Shown: one piece after another, positions 42,601 through 52,467 of the stretch
Layout: each line of letters begins with the position of its first letter
Numbering within the stretch: the stretch's first letter is position 1
From: Gemmatimonadota bacterium
Lineage (GTDB): Bacteria; Gemmatimonadota; Gemmatimonadetes; Gemmatimonadales; Gemmatimonadaceae
Direction: 5' to 3'
DNA: 64,000 nt
NCBI GenBank assembly: GCA_021324635.1
Contig: JAJPIS010000080.1
Span: forward strand, 1-64,000
The notes under the pieces: model-generated
The model's database searches: none
What the model was told of the DNA's origin: nothing
What the model saw: the letters and a program-made list of their open reading frames with translations, nothing else
Translations under genes and position numbers: made by a program

Positions 42601-44172
42601 TCAGCCCCCGACCTTGGTCTTGGTCCAGATCACGATGGCCGCGCAGCTCGATTGGGCCCCGGTCTGGAACTGCGCCGGCGCCTCGGAAGGCGAGTAGACT
42701 TCGACCGCCGACACCTCGTCCGGCCGCATGTAATCGTTGAAATCGGTCGGGTCGGGCATCGGCGTCGGGACGCCGTCGATCACGTAGGTGACGCACCCGC
42801 CGGTCGCATCCCGACTCGACGTGAGCACCGGGTACCCGCTCGAGTAGTCGACGTGGATGCCGGGCATGGTCGTGAACAGATCCGTCATCTGGGTCGGGCC
42901 GCGCTCGGCGATCTGGTCCTCGGTCAGGAAGTGGCCTAGCCCCGCCCGCTGCCGGGTCGAGAACCCGACATTGCGGAGCCCGCGATCCCGCTTCCCTTCG
43001 ACCGTCACCGTCGCCAGCTGCGGCGGCGCCGGCACCAGCCGAACGTCGGTGTGCCGCGGGACACGGTTGGAGAGATCCACCGCCACCCGCGTTGGCGAGA
43101 ACCCGACCTTCCGCACGACGAGCGCCTGGGTGCCGGCGGGAAGCCCACGCAACGTGTAGGTCCCGTCCTCGAGTGACGTCGTGGTCGATGCGGCGCCCTG
43201 CACGGAGATGTCGGCGCCTGCCATCGCGTGCCCGAGCTGGTCGGTGATGCGGCCGCTCACCATCGCGTGCCCGCGTCGGAGTCCGGTGACGCCGCTCGAT
43301 GGGCCGGCCGCCGCCGGCGTGGCCGCCGCGACCGGGGCAATGGAGTCGGGCGACGCCAGGTGCAGCTCGGCAAGCGAGAGGAGCTCACCCTGCGAGTTCA
43401 CCTGCACGTCGGCGGTCGCCGAGGTGCGGAGCGATGCCCGGAGCAGCCCCTGGAGGTTCGACGGCACACCGCAGATACGGAACATCCCGTTGTCGTCGAC
43501 CTTGGCCTCGCGCACGCGCGAGACACGGCGCACGCCGACGGCCGCGCCGACTTCCAGCTGGTTCCAGTAGAGGACGACCCGCGCGCCGGTGTCCGGCGCG
43601 TCGGTATCGGCGTCCAGGACACGGCCGATCACGGCACCGGGACCGGCGATCAGCTTCTCCTTGGGGCAGTACAGGGCGAGGAGCGCACCCGACGACGGAG
43701 TAGCCAGTCGGACCACCGCGTATCGGCCGGCCGGCATGGCGATCGGTTGCGTCGCAATCGCCAGGCCGAGGGTGTCCAGCTCGGCGTGCGCGAGCCCCAG
43801 GCGATACTCGCCCGGCGGCACGCTGTCGATGCGGAACTGGCCCGCCGAGTCGGTCACCCCCCGCCGCTCGGTCCCGGCGACGCTCACGGTCGCGCCGACA
43901 AGCGGACCGCCGTGCACGCTGTCGATCGCGACGCCGATGACGCCCGAGAAGCGCGGCGTGGAATCCGCCGGTGCGCTCGTCAGTGCGCTCCTCGATGTGG
44001 GCGCCGCACTGCCGCTCGTGGCCGCTGCGCCCGCCGCCCGCGCGCGCGCTCTGGTGCCGGCCGCGGCCGGCGGCGTGGTCCCGCCGGCGGCCTGCTGGGA
44101 CGCGAGTGGGCCGGCGCCGATCAGGGCGAGCGCGGCCTGCGCGGCAATCATCCCGGTGAGGGTGCGAGTCAT
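42601..44172 (-). CDS. exported carboxypeptidase-regulatory / TonB-plug-domain protein lacking a barrel
   Basis: 523 residues: a signal peptide (MIAAQAALALIGAGPLAS), an Ala/Thr linker, and a first regulatory-like beta domain (about 80-170; FSGVIGVAIDSVHGGPLVGATVSVAG). A second cysteine-containing region follows (about 170-285), then another regulatory-like domain (about 310-385; GRITDQLGHAMAGADISV). The plug-like segment (about 400-510; VGFSTRQRAGLGHFLTEDQI, GGCVTYVIDGVP, VSAVEVYSPSEAP) ends the protein with AAIVIWTKTK, where a receptor barrel would normally begin. It starts at ATG 44172, overlapping the kinase stop (ATGA). Confidence 0.83.
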   Translation of the reverse strand: MTRTLTGMIAAQAALALIGAGPLASQQAAGGTTPPAAAGTRARARAAGAAATSGSAAPTSRSALTSAPADSTPRFSGVIGVAIDSVHGGPLVGATVSVAGTERRGVTDSAGQFRIDSVPPGEYRLGLAHAELDTLGLAIATQPIAMPAGRYAVVRLATPSSGALLALYCPKEKLIAGPGAVIGRVLDADTDAPDTGARVVLYWNQLEVGAAVGVRRVSRVREAKVDDNGMFRICGVPSNLQGLLRASLRTSATADVQVNSQGELLSLAELHLASPDSIAPVAAATPAAAGPSSGVTGLRRGHAMVSGRITDQLGHAMAGADISVQGAASTTTSLEDGTYTLRGLPAGTQALVVRKVGFSPTRVAVDLSNRVPRHTDVRLVPAPPQLATVTVEGKRDRGLRNVGFSTRQRAGLGHFLTEDQIAERGPTQMTDLFTTMPGIHVDYSSGYPVLTSSRDATGGCVTYVIDGVPTPMPDPTDFNDYMRPDEVSAVEVYSPSEAPAQFQTGAQSSCAAIVIWTKTKVGG

Positions 44173-45233
44173 CCGAACCATTTCTTCAGCACCTGTGCAG
44201 TGTTGCCGAACGCCGCCGGCCGACTGGCCGCCGCGAGGGCGGCGGCGAAGTCGGGGGCCGACGCGTAGCGGTGATCGGGACTGCGGGCGAGCGCCTTGAG
44301 GAGCACCCGCTCGACGGCGGCCGGCAGGGAGAGCTCGGGCCGCAGCTTGCGGATCGGGGTGGGGTCGGAGCGCAGCCGGGCGAGCATCAGCTCCTGCTGC
44401 GACGTCCCCGGGAACGGCAGCGCGCCGGTCAGCATCTCGACCGTCATGAGCGCGAGCGCGTAGACATCGGACCGCGCATCGAGCGGTTTGCCGCGCAGTT
44501 GCTCCGGGCTCATGAACTCCGGCGTCCCGAGGACGATCCCGGTCGCCGTCAACTTCTCGAGCTCGGCCCCCGCGCGGCGCTCCTTGGCGAGGCCGAAGTC
44601 CATCACGATCGCGTGCGGCCGGCCGTCGGCCGCCGTGGTGACCATGATGTTCTCCGGCTTGAGGTCGCGGTGGACGATCTTGCACGCGTGCGCCGCGTCG
44701 AGCCCGGCCGCGATCTCCTCGATGAGGGCGGCGACCTCGGCGAGCGGCAGTTGGCCCATCCGGTACGTCCGGTCCGACAGCACTTCGCCCTCGACGTAGG
44801 GCATCACGACGTACACGAGTCCGTCCGCGGTGTGGCCGAGCGACTCGATGTGGCACACGTTGGGATGGCGAAGTCGGCCGGCCAGATCCGCTTCGCGGCG
44901 GAGGCGCGCCATGGCGTTGGTGTCGCGCGAGAGCGCGGGGGACAGCACCTTGATCGCCCGGCGCTCGCCGCTCGCCATCTCGGTCGCGAGATAGACGACC
45001 GACATCCCGCCCTCCCCCAGCTTGCGCTCGATCAGATAGCGGCCATCGAGCGTCTGCCCGGCGAGCGTGGCGTGCGCCGGGAGCCCGGCGGCGCCGTCGC
45101 CGCCGATCCCGGCGAGCACGCGCGCCTCGCTCTGGACCCGCGTCGTGCCGGCGACCAGCCGGGTGCCATCGCGGGTACAGAACCGAGCCCCGTCCGCGAA
45201 GGACGCCCCGCAGGCAGGACAACGAGCAGTCAT
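44169..45233 (-). CDS. soluble serine/threonine protein kinase with N-terminal zinc-ribbon-like motif
   Basis: A Hanks-type kinase of 354 residues. Residues 1-25 read as a zinc-ribbon start (CPACGASF...RFCTRDG) but the fourth cysteine is replaced by Asp. The kinase domain (about 65-325) has LGEGGMSVVYLA, the lysine in AIKVL, HRDLKPEN, MDFGLAKE and GTPEFMSPEQ, so it should be active. There is no transmembrane segment or PASTA/propeller sensor, unlike many bacterial family members. Its stop overlaps the start of the exported plug-domain protein gene, indicating co-expression. The substrate is unknown. Confidence 0.93.
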   Translation of the reverse strand: MTARCPACGASFADGARFCTRDGTRLVAGTTRVQSEARVLAGIGGDGAAGLPAHATLAGQTLDGRYLIERKLGEGGMSVVYLATEMASGERRAIKVLSPALSRDTNAMARLRREADLAGRLRHPNVCHIESLGHTADGLVYVVMPYVEGEVLSDRTYRMGQLPLAEVAALIEEIAAGLDAAHACKIVHRDLKPENIMVTTAADGRPHAIVMDFGLAKERRAGAELEKLTATGIVLGTPEFMSPEQLRGKPLDARSDVYALALMTVEMLTGALPFPGTSQQELMLARLRSDPTPIRKLRPELSLPAAVERVLLKALARSPDHRYASAPDFAAALAAASRPAAFGNTAQVLKKWFG

Positions 45234-45320
45234 CGGCCCGGAATCTAGCGACCGGCGCGGGGCGGGCGCCCTCCACCACCGGGGCCGGGCGACGTGAAAC
45301 GCCGCTCCGACCCGCGTCGA

Positions 45321-45659
45321 TCAGTCCGCGTACTCGAGCGTATGGTCGCGTGCCCGTACTAGTACACTCGACGTGGCTTCGGCGGTCCGCAGCTCGAGCG
45401 TCACCCCGTTGTCGTAGTCGATATCGAGCGTCGTTCCCTGCTGCCGAACCCCGCGCACGCGCCCCAGCGGAGCGGCGGACGCGGGGGCGGCGGGACCGGA
45501 CCCGACCTCCGCCGTGCTCCCCGCGGCCGCAGCCACCGTCGTCTGCACCGTCATGGTCGAGCCGTCGTCGAAGTGCACGACGGTGGTGGCGCCGAGGGCT
45601 TCGACCTGCGTCGCGGTGCGACCCTTGAGCACGCCCGTCAGCTTGTGGTTGGCAGCCAT
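45321..45659 (-). CDS. hypothetical protein with two similar beta-rich halves
   Basis: 112 residues, no family recognised. The first half (LKGRTATQVEALGATTVVHFDDGSTMTVQTT) and second half (LGRVRGVRQQGTTLDIDYDNGVTLELRTAE) look like an internal duplication of a short beta motif: basic turn, hydrophobic strand, D(D/N)G turn, strand. An Ala/Gly/Pro linker joins them. There is no signal peptide. It lies between the kinase and the HNH lipoprotein on the same strand and could be a small DNA- or RNA-binding protein. Confidence 0.65.
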   Translation of the reverse strand: MAANHKLTGVLKGRTATQVEALGATTVVHFDDGSTMTVQTTVAAAAGSTAEVGSGPAAPASAAPLGRVRGVRQQGTTLDIDYDNGVTLELRTAEATSSVLVRARDHTLEYAD

Positions 45660-45680
45660 GGCAGTGGGCGGGGCGACCGT

Positions 45681-46403
45681 CTACCGCGCGCCCGACGCCG
45701 GTCGACGGACGGCGGACCGCCCCATGTACTGGCCGTAGGCGGCGATCCAGTCGGTGGCGATGGCACGCTGGGCAGTGTGAAGATCGAGCCGTCCATCACA
45801 GACGTCGCGGTGCAGTCTGTTCTCGAGCCGGTCCTTGACCCGCGCGTTCCACGGCGTCGTCCAGTGCGACTCGGGCCAGAGGTTCCGCACCGAGTTGGAG
45901 CCTCCCAGCTCCAGACTGATGAGATGGTCCAGCTCGTACTCGCCGGGGCGGTGCGACGGGACGCCGTAGCGCGCGTACACCTCGCGCCTCACCTCGGCCG
46001 GGACGTTCCGCACCTTGCGGCTGTAGCCGGCGACGCAGATGTCCTCCGTCGACACCGGCAGGGTATCGCCGGGCGTGAGCCGGGGGTCGGGCTCGAGGGG
46101 CGCGGGGTTGCCGAGGCTGTCGAGGGTGCGCGCGGCGTACTGGGGCAGGCGCGGTGCGCCACTCGCGGCCGGGGGCTCTCCGACGCGGGACGCGCCGGCC
46201 GCCGTCGCGACATCCCCCCCGCCCACCTGATCGCGCCCGGCCGCCGGAGCAGGAGCGCCCGCGGTCGGAGCGCCCGCGGCCGCGCCCGCACTGCCATTCG
46301 GGTCTCCCTTCGGGGCGCCCTGACCTCCCTGGCACGCGCTGATGAGCGCCGCGGCCGCGAGCGCGCCTGCCCACCGCCACACGGGCGGCCCGGGGTCAGG
46401 CAC
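45681..46403 (-). CDS. lipoprotein with HNH-endonuclease-like domain
   Basis: 240 residues from GTG 46403. The signal sequence ends in lipobox LISAC, followed by an Ala/Gly/Pro linker (about 30-95). The C-terminal domain reads ICVAGYSRKVRNVPAEVRREVYARYGV...YELDHLISLELGGSNSVRNLWPE...NARVKDRLENRLHRDVCDG. ELDHLISLELGG and NLWPE are the beta-beta-alpha metal core of HNH nucleases, suggesting an extracytoplasmic DNase. A start at 46448 is possible but overlaps the diguanylate cyclase by 53 bp. The role could be DNA scavenging or defence; neither is shown. Confidence 0.78.
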   Translation of the reverse strand: MPDPGPPVWRWAGALAAAALISACQGGQGAPKGDPNGSAGAAAGAPTAGAPAPAAGRDQVGGGDVATAAGASRVGEPPAASGAPRLPQYAARTLDSLGNPAPLEPDPRLTPGDTLPVSTEDICVAGYSRKVRNVPAEVRREVYARYGVPSHRPGEYELDHLISLELGGSNSVRNLWPESHWTTPWNARVKDRLENRLHRDVCDGRLDLHTAQRAIATDWIAAYGQYMGRSAVRRPASGAR

Positions 46404-48024
46404 GGACGCGATTCCGTCCCTCGGCCTTGGCGCGATAGAGCGCAGCATCGGCTTGCGCGAAGAGGTCCTCGGCGGAGTCGACTCGCAGGCTGGGGAAGGT
46501 CGCGACGCCGATGCTCGCCGTCAACCGCAACCCCGCCCCTCCCGTGCCGGACGCGTCACCGAGGACGAAGGACTGCGCCTCGATGCGCTCGCGGATACGC
46601 TCGGCGAACGCCGTGGCCCCCGCACCGGCGGTCTCCGGCAGGACGACGACGAACTCTTCGCCCCCGTATCGGGCGACGACGTCGACACTGCGCACCGCGT
46701 GCTGGAGCAGCGCCGCGACCTCGCGCAGGGCATCGTCACCGGCCAGGTGGCCATAGGTGTCGTTCACCCGCTTGAAGTGATCGAGGTCGACCATGAGCAG
46801 CGTCAGCACCGAGCTGTAGCGGCGGGCGCGCTCGAGCTCCGACGTGAGCCGCAGTGTCAGCGCTCGCCGGTTGAGCACCTGCGTGACCGGGTCGGTGTGT
46901 GCGAGCGCCTCGAGCCGCGCGTTGTCGGCCCGCGTCATCTCGATCACCTGCGCCCGCTGGATGGTCGCCACCGCGGCACGGATCACCGTGCCGGCGAAGT
47001 CCACGTCTTCCTCGGTGAGCGGCGGCTCGTCACCCCTCCGGCGGAGAAAGAAGACGCCGGCGTCCGTCCGGTCGAGCGAGAATGGCAGGGCGATCACCGA
47101 CCGGATCGAGACGTGCACGCCTTCGCGCGCCCACATCGCACGGACGCCGTCGTAGAGTGGACTCGTCTCCAGGTTCTCGATCAGGACCGGCGCCCCCCCG
47201 TCGAGCGCCGCCCGGACTTCGGGGTACCGATCGAGCCTGACCTCGAGATTCCGGAGCGCGGGGTTCTCGTAGGCCGCCGCGACGATCCCTCGCTCGTCAC
47301 CGGGTCGGGCGAGGATCACGGAGCAATGCGAGATGCCGAGCGCGCGAGCGACCCGCCGGGCGACGATGTGATAGATCTCGTCCGAGGAGAGATCGCCCGT
47401 CACCTCGTGCAGGATGTCGACCAGCTTGCGCCCGCTCTCGGCTTCCTCGCGCGCGCGCTGGAGCTCCGCTTCCTTGGAGCGCAGCTCCTCACGGGCCGCG
47501 ATGAGGGCCGCCCGCACGCGGAGCTGCGCCTGGATGCGCGCGAGAAGCTCGCGCACGCGGACCGGCTTGCGCACGAAGTCCGCGGCTCCGAGTCCCAGCG
47601 TGCGCACCGCCGCTTCGTCGGGCGGGAGCGACGAGACCATCAGTACCGGCAGGTCGCGCCACCGGTCGTCGGACTTGATGCGCTCGAGCGTCTGATAGTT
47701 GTCGGCGCCCGGGAGGGCGACGTCGAGCAGCAGCAGGTCGGGCGCGTCCCGCTCCAGCCGCTCGAACAGGGCCTGCCCCCCGTGCGCGGCGCTCACCTCG
47801 TATCCCTGCTCCTTGAGCACCCATGCGACGGTCTGGAGCACGGACGCATCGTCGTCGGCGACGAGGATCCTCGTGTTGGCGATCACGCCCGATCCCCGGT
47901 CGAGGTCGAGGGGAAAATCGACCGCCGCGTCGATGGGATCGTCGGTCGGGACGACCGGCGGGCTCGAGGACGGGGGGTCATCCACACGCGCATCGAAGTG
48001 GGGGGTCGCCACGGGGAGAATCAC
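46396..48024 (-). CDS. response regulator with GAF and GGDEF domains (diguanylate cyclase)
   Basis: 542 residues. A receiver domain (about 50-170; ILVADDDASV, LLLLDVALPG with phospho-Asp, VRKPVR) leads into a coiled coil (170-200), a GAF domain (about 205-360), and a GGDEF domain. The GGDEF active site is RYGGEEF, with the inhibitory I-site RxxD (RSVD) five residues before it. It should make cyclic di-GMP when phosphorylated and be product-inhibited. The cognate kinase is not adjacent. Its stop overlaps the HNH lipoprotein start, and it sits next to a second diguanylate cyclase. Confidence 0.94.
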   Translation of the reverse strand: MILPVATPHFDARVDDPPSSSPPVVPTDDPIDAAVDFPLDLDRGSGVIANTRILVADDDASVLQTVAWVLKEQGYEVSAAHGGQALFERLERDAPDLLLLDVALPGADNYQTLERIKSDDRWRDLPVLMVSSLPPDEAAVRTLGLGAADFVRKPVRVRELLARIQAQLRVRAALIAAREELRSKEAELQRAREEAESGRKLVDILHEVTGDLSSDEIYHIVARRVARALGISHCSVILARPGDERGIVAAAYENPALRNLEVRLDRYPEVRAALDGGAPVLIENLETSPLYDGVRAMWAREGVHVSIRSVIALPFSLDRTDAGVFFLRRRGDEPPLTEEDVDFAGTVIRAAVATIQRAQVIEMTRADNARLEALAHTDPVTQVLNRRALTLRLTSELERARRYSSVLTLLMVDLDHFKRVNDTYGHLAGDDALREVAALLQHAVRSVDVVARYGGEEFVVVLPETAGAGATAFAERIRERIEAQSFVLGDASGTGGAGLRLTASIGVATFPSLRVDSAEDLFAQADAALYRAKAEGRNRVRA

Positions 48025-48054
48025 GCACGAGTCACGCGCTGATCAGGTGCCGGA

Positions 48055-49497
48055 TCACGCGCTGATGCGGTTCCGTCCCGCGGACTTGGCGCGATACAGG
48101 CTGCGGTCGGCCTCGGCCAGGAGCACATCCGGTATTCGGGCATCCGGCCCATCCTGCGCGTCCTGCGCCCGCGCGACCGCGACGCCGACCGAGATCGTCA
48201 CCTGCAACGAGGTGACGGCGTCACCGAAGATGTGGTCATCGACGTTGCGCCGGAGCCGCTCGGCGAACGCGGTCGCGCCCTGCCACCCGGTGTCGGGCAA
48301 CACCAGGATGAACTCGTCGCCGCCGAGCCGCGCCACGGCGTCGGTGTCGCGGGCGGTCTCCTTCATGATCTCCGCGACTGCCTGGAGCACATAGTCCCCG
48401 AACGGGTGACCGAAGTTGTCGTTGATCGACTTGAAGTGATCGACGTCGAGCGCGAGCACGGCGAGCGGGGTCCCGCGACGCCGCGCCTGGCGGCAATCAC
48501 GCGCGAGCCGCGTCTCGAGCGCCCGTCGATTGAGACACCCGGTGAGCGGATCGGTTCCGATCAACTCGATGAGGCGCTGACGCATCTCGTCGACGCTCCG
48601 CGCGAGGAGCGTCAGGTCGTCGGGGCGCCGCTCCGATTGCGTGTCCAACGTCCCGCCGAGATCCCCGATCTCGACGTCCCGGCAAAACCGGCGCAGGGCG
48701 TTCATCCGCGTCCGAAAGGTCCCGAAGGTGTAGAGCAGCACGGCGCCGGCGAACGCGAACGTCGTGAGATCCGCGGCGACAGTGCCGACCGACGGCGGCA
48801 CCCCGGGGATCGTCGCGGGCACCACCAGCGACGCGACGGCGTACGTGAGGCCCGTCGCCGCGAGGCCCCACACGGCGCACGGGAGGCCGTAGTAGACGGC
48901 CGCCACCTGCGACACGAGCAGGCCCAGGATGAGGAGCCGATCGTAGTCGCGCGCGGCCGAGGTCAGGTAGATCGCCCCCGCCGCGGCGGCCAGATCGACC
49001 GCCATGACGAGCGCCGGGAGCCGCGGCGGCACGGTCTGGGCGGATCCGTATCGGAGGAACCAGGCGACCATCGCCGTCACCCCGGCGTATGCGAGCCCCA
49101 GCGCGACCAACGCCAGCCACCCGCGTCCGGCGCCGCCCGCGCCCGTGTCGGTCACGCTGCGGTGGAGCACGACGGCGGTGCCGCACATGAGGGCCGCCCC
49201 GACGTACCGCGCCCACCGCTGCCAGAGCAGGACGTCGCGCTCGGCGCCGCCCCCCTCCCCGTCGCCGGCTGTCCCGCCCCGGCTGGGCGGGTCACTCACG
49301 GGCCACTCGTGCGCCGGCCCCGCGGCCGGTGCCTCGGCGCCCGACCCGAGCGGCGCGTCGGCGAGGCTCCCCCCGTAGACCGGCGGCCGGCCGTCCGGCC
49401 GCGCGGCCGGCGGGCGCGTGCCGAGCTCCGCCAAACGCCCGGCGCCCGGCATCGGCCGGGCGATCGGATGGAGCGGGTTCACGCTGGGTAATTCCAT
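48055..49497 (-). CDS. membrane-bound diguanylate cyclase
   Basis: 480 residues. A 90-residue Pro/Ala/Gly-rich N-terminus precedes six or so hydrophobic helices (about 95-265; YVGAALMCGTAVVL, LALVALGLAYAGVTAMVAWFL, AVDLAAAAGAIYL and others). A HAMP-like connector follows, then a GGDEF domain with RLGGDEF and I-site RDTD five residues upstream. It is probably active and product-inhibited. It lies upstream of the soluble GGDEF regulator on the same strand with a 30-bp gap, so the two are likely co-transcribed. Confidence 0.93.
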   Translation of the reverse strand: MELPSVNPLHPIARPMPGAGRLAELGTRPPAARPDGRPPVYGGSLADAPLGSGAEAPAAGPAHEWPVSDPPSRGGTAGDGEGGGAERDVLLWQRWARYVGAALMCGTAVVLHRSVTDTGAGGAGRGWLALVALGLAYAGVTAMVAWFLRYGSAQTVPPRLPALVMAVDLAAAAGAIYLTSAARDYDRLLILGLLVSQVAAVYYGLPCAVWGLAATGLTYAVASLVVPATIPGVPPSVGTVAADLTTFAFAGAVLLYTFGTFRTRMNALRRFCRDVEIGDLGGTLDTQSERRPDDLTLLARSVDEMRQRLIELIGTDPLTGCLNRRALETRLARDCRQARRRGTPLAVLALDVDHFKSINDNFGHPFGDYVLQAVAEIMKETARDTDAVARLGGDEFILVLPDTGWQGATAFAERLRRNVDDHIFGDAVTSLQVTISVGVAVARAQDAQDGPDARIPDVLLAEADRSLYRAKSAGRNRISA

Positions 49498-49766
49498 GCG
49501 GGGCAGATAGTTATCCGATGGAGTCGATCGGGCGCCGGCACGGTGGGGATCGAGCTCCCGTCGCTCGGCGATGAGGCCGAGAGGCCGACGGTCGGAGGCT
49601 CCCGCATGAGGGCTCCCTAACCTAGGGATTCTCGGACGGCTGGTAAAGATGAAACAGGCTCTTCCGTTTTGCGGGAATCAACACCCGATCCACACGCTCT
49701 CCACATTGCCCGGACTCACGACATCCGCTCCTTCGACGAGCGACCCGGGACCGCGCAACAGCGTCG
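49498..49766. other. intergenic region between the GGDEF gene and gyrA
   Basis: 269 bp. It must contain the promoter of the GGDEF operon (minus strand) and the 3' end of the gyrA transcript. A short near-palindrome, CCTAACCTAGGGATT, lies at about 49616-49630. No terminator with a U-tract or RNA gene was recognised. Confidence 0.35.
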
Positions 49767-52289
49767 CTATTCCGCGTCTTCGGGTCCGGCCGGCGCGGCG
49801 CCGGCGGGCTCGCCACCCTCGGTGGACTCGGTCCCCTCGGGCTCCTCGGGCACCACGCGCGCGACCGCGGTCACGAGGTCCCCGGAGTCGAGCTGCACCA
49901 GCTTCACACCCTGGGCGATGCGGCCGGTGACGCGCACCTGGGCGACCGACGAGCGGATGATGAGCCCATGCTTGGTGATCAGCATGATCTCGTCGGCGGG
50001 CAGCACCTCCATCACGCCGACCACGTCGCCCGTCCGCTCGGTGCGATTGACGGTGATGATCCCCTTGCCCCCCCGACGCTGGACGCGGTACTCGTCGAGG
50101 TTCGAGCACTTGCCCATCCCGTGCTCGGTCACGACCAGGATCGTCGCCTCGCGACGAATCACCACCATCCCCACGACCTCGTCGCCCGGACGCAGCTCGA
50201 TCCCCTTCACGCCGGTCGTGTCGCGCCCCATCTCGCGGACGTCGGACTCGTGGAAGCGGACGGAGAGACCGTGCCGGGTCACGAGGATCACATCGTTCGT
50301 CCCGGTGGTGATCTGCACGTCGATCAGCTCGTCGCCGGACTCGACCTTGATGGCCTTGATGCCGTTGGTGCGGGGATTGGCGTACTCGGAAAGCGCCGTC
50401 TTCTTGACCGTTCCCTGCTTGGTGCAGAAGAGGAGGTACTGGTCGGCAGGGAAATCGCTCACCGGCAGCATGGCCTTGATCTGCGTGTCGGGCGCCACGT
50501 TGATGAGGTTCACGATCGGGCGGCCTTTGGTCGCCCGCCCCGCCTGCGGGATCTCGTGCACCTTGAGCTTGAAGCAGCGGCCATCATCCGTGAAAAAGAG
50601 GATGTGGTCGTGCGTCGAGCCGATGAACAGGTGCTCGACGAAGTCCTGATCCTTGAGGTCCTGCCCGGAGAGTCCCCGTCCGCCGCGGCGCTGGCGCCGA
50701 TACGTCGAGACGGCGGTTCGCTTGATGTACCCGGAGTGCGAGACCGTGATCACCATGTCTTCCTCGGCGATCAGATCCTCGATCGTGAACTCCCCCTCGT
50801 CGCTCGTGATCTCGGAGCGCCGCTCATCACCGTACTCCTCGGCGATCCGCGTCAGCTCCTCCTTGACGAGCTTCATCCGCTTGGGGCGCGACTCGAGCAG
50901 CGCGCGCAGGTCCTTGATGGTCGTGCGAACATCCTTGAGCTCCGCCTCGAGCTTGTCGATCTCGAGGCCGGTGAGCTTGGCGAGCCGCATGTTGAGGATC
51001 GCCTCGGCCTGGCGCTCGCTCAGCTTGAAACGCGTCTGGAGCCGGCTGTTCGCCTGCGCCGTATCCTCGGCCTTGCGGATGACCTTGATCACCTCGTCGA
51101 TGTTGTCGACGGCGATCTTCAGCCCCTCGAGGATGTGCTCCCGCTCGACGGCCTTGTCGAGCTCGAACTGCGACCGGCGGACGACGACCTCGTGCCGGTG
51201 CGTGATGTAGTGCCCGAGCAGCTCCTTGAGCGGCATGACCTTGGGCACGAGCTGCCCGGTCTGCGCGTCGGGCACGAGCGCGAGCATGATGACGCCGAAC
51301 GTGGCCTGCATCGGCGTGTGCTTGTAGAGCTGGTTGAGCACGACTCGCGGGATCGCATCCCGGCGCAGCTCGAGGACGATCCGCCGCCCCTCGCGACTCG
51401 TCTCGTCGCGCATGGCCGTGATGCCGTCGAGCCGCTTGTCGTTGACCAGATCCTTGATCACTTCCTGGAGCTTGGCGCCGCTCACCTGGTACGGCAGCTC
51501 GGTGACGACGATCTGCGCCCGGCCGGACTCCTTCTCCTCGATCACCGCCCGGGCGCGCATCACGATCCGGCCGCGCCCCGTCTCCTGGTAGTCCTTGATC
51601 CCCTGGCGGCCGTAGATGTAGCCCCCGGTCGGGAAATCGGGCCCCTTGACGAGCTTGCGGAGCTCTCCCGGCGTGAGCTCGGGATTGTCGATCAGCGAGA
51701 CGACGGCGCTGATGACCTCGCGCAGATTGTGCGGCGGGATGTTGGTTGCCATGCCGACGGCGATCCCGGATGACCCGTTGACGATCAGATTGGGGAAGCC
51801 GGCGGGGAGGACCTTGGGCTCCTGGAGCCGGTCGTCGAAGTTGGGCGCGAAATCGACCGTGCTCTTGTCGATGTCGGCCAGCATCTCCATCGCGATCCGG
51901 GTCAGCCGGGCCTCGGTGTAGCGATAGGCCGCGGCGTTGTCCCCATCGGCACTGCCGTAGTTGCCCTGCCCGTCGACGAGCGGATAGCGCAGGGAGAACT
52001 CCTGGACCATGCGGACCAGCGCATCGTAGACCGAGGCGTCGCCGTGCGGGTGGTACTTGCCGAGCACGTCGCCGACGACGGTCGCGGACTTCTTGTACGG
52101 GCGGCCGGGAACGAGCCCCAGCTCGTTCATCGCGTACAGCACCCGGCGGTGCACCGGCTTGAGCCCATCCCGCACGTCCGGCAGGGCGCGCGAGACGATC
52201 ACGCTCATCGAGTAGTTGATGAACGACTCTTTGATCTCGTCGTCGATGAGCCGCGGGAGGATGCGCTCTCGATTGTTGGGTGCGGTCAT
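49767..52289 (-). CDS. gyrA: DNA gyrase subunit A
   Basis: The ATP-dependent negative supercoiling subunit carrying the DNA-cleaving tyrosine. 840 residues. The catalytic Tyr is in [10 protein letters not shown] near 125. The quinolone region reads [15 protein letters not shown], with Ala where E. coli has Ser83. Coiled-coil and beta-pinwheel domains follow. The GyrA-box motif QRRGGRG, and a second RRGGKG further on, identify gyrase rather than topoisomerase IV. The C-terminus is an acidic, Glu/Pro/Ala-rich tail. It is transcribed alone from a 178-bp upstream gap. Confidence 0.97.
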   Translation of the reverse strand: MTAPNNRERILPRLIDDEIKESFINYSMSVIVSRALPDVRDGLKPVHRRVLYAMNELGLVPGRPYKKSATVVGDVLGKYHPHGDASVYDALVRMVQEFSLRYPLVDGQGNYGSADGDNAAAYRYTEARLTRIAMEMLADIDKSTVDFAPNFDDRLQEPKVLPAGFPNLIVNGSSGIAVGMATNIPPHNLREVISAVVSLIDNPELTPGELRKLVKGPDFPTGGYIYGRQGIKDYQETGRGRIVMRARAVIEEKESGRAQIVVTELPYQVSGAKLQEVIKDLVNDKRLDGITAMRDETSREGRRIVLELRRDAIPRVVLNQLYKHTPMQATFGVIMLALVPDAQTGQLVPKVMPLKELLGHYITHRHEVVVRRSQFELDKAVEREHILEGLKIAVDNIDEVIKVIRKAEDTAQANSRLQTRFKLSERQAEAILNMRLAKLTGLEIDKLEAELKDVRTTIKDLRALLESRPKRMKLVKEELTRIAEEYGDERRSEITSDEGEFTIEDLIAEEDMVITVSHSGYIKRTAVSTYRRQRRGGRGLSGQDLKDQDFVEHLFIGSTHDHILFFTDDGRCFKLKVHEIPQAGRATKGRPIVNLINVAPDTQIKAMLPVSDFPADQYLLFCTKQGTVKKTALSEYANPRTNGIKAIKVESGDELIDVQITTGTNDVILVTRHGLSVRFHESDVREMGRDTTGVKGIELRPGDEVVGMVVIRREATILVVTEHGMGKCSNLDEYRVQRRGGKGIITVNRTERTGDVVGVMEVLPADEIMLITKHGLIIRSSVAQVRVTGRIAQGVKLVQLDSGDLVTAVARVVPEEPEGTESTEGGEPAGAAPAGPEDAE

Positions 52290-52467
52290 GGCCCTGCCTG
52301 AAGGGAACGGCGAATGCGCGGGTGCCGAGCCGCGCGACAGCAGCCTCGAAAGTTACCCGATGGGCCGCCCGTGCGCAACCGCGCTGACCGTGTCTAAGTA
52401 GTTGCGCGGTCTGACTTTGCGGCGTTACCGCAGCCCACGCGCGAGGACCCCGATGTCGGGCACCCGG

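Noticed and set aside
50000-52289. Topoisomerase IV subunit A (parC) instead of gyrA
   Set aside because: The C-terminal domain contains the GyrA box QRRGGRG, which ParC lacks.
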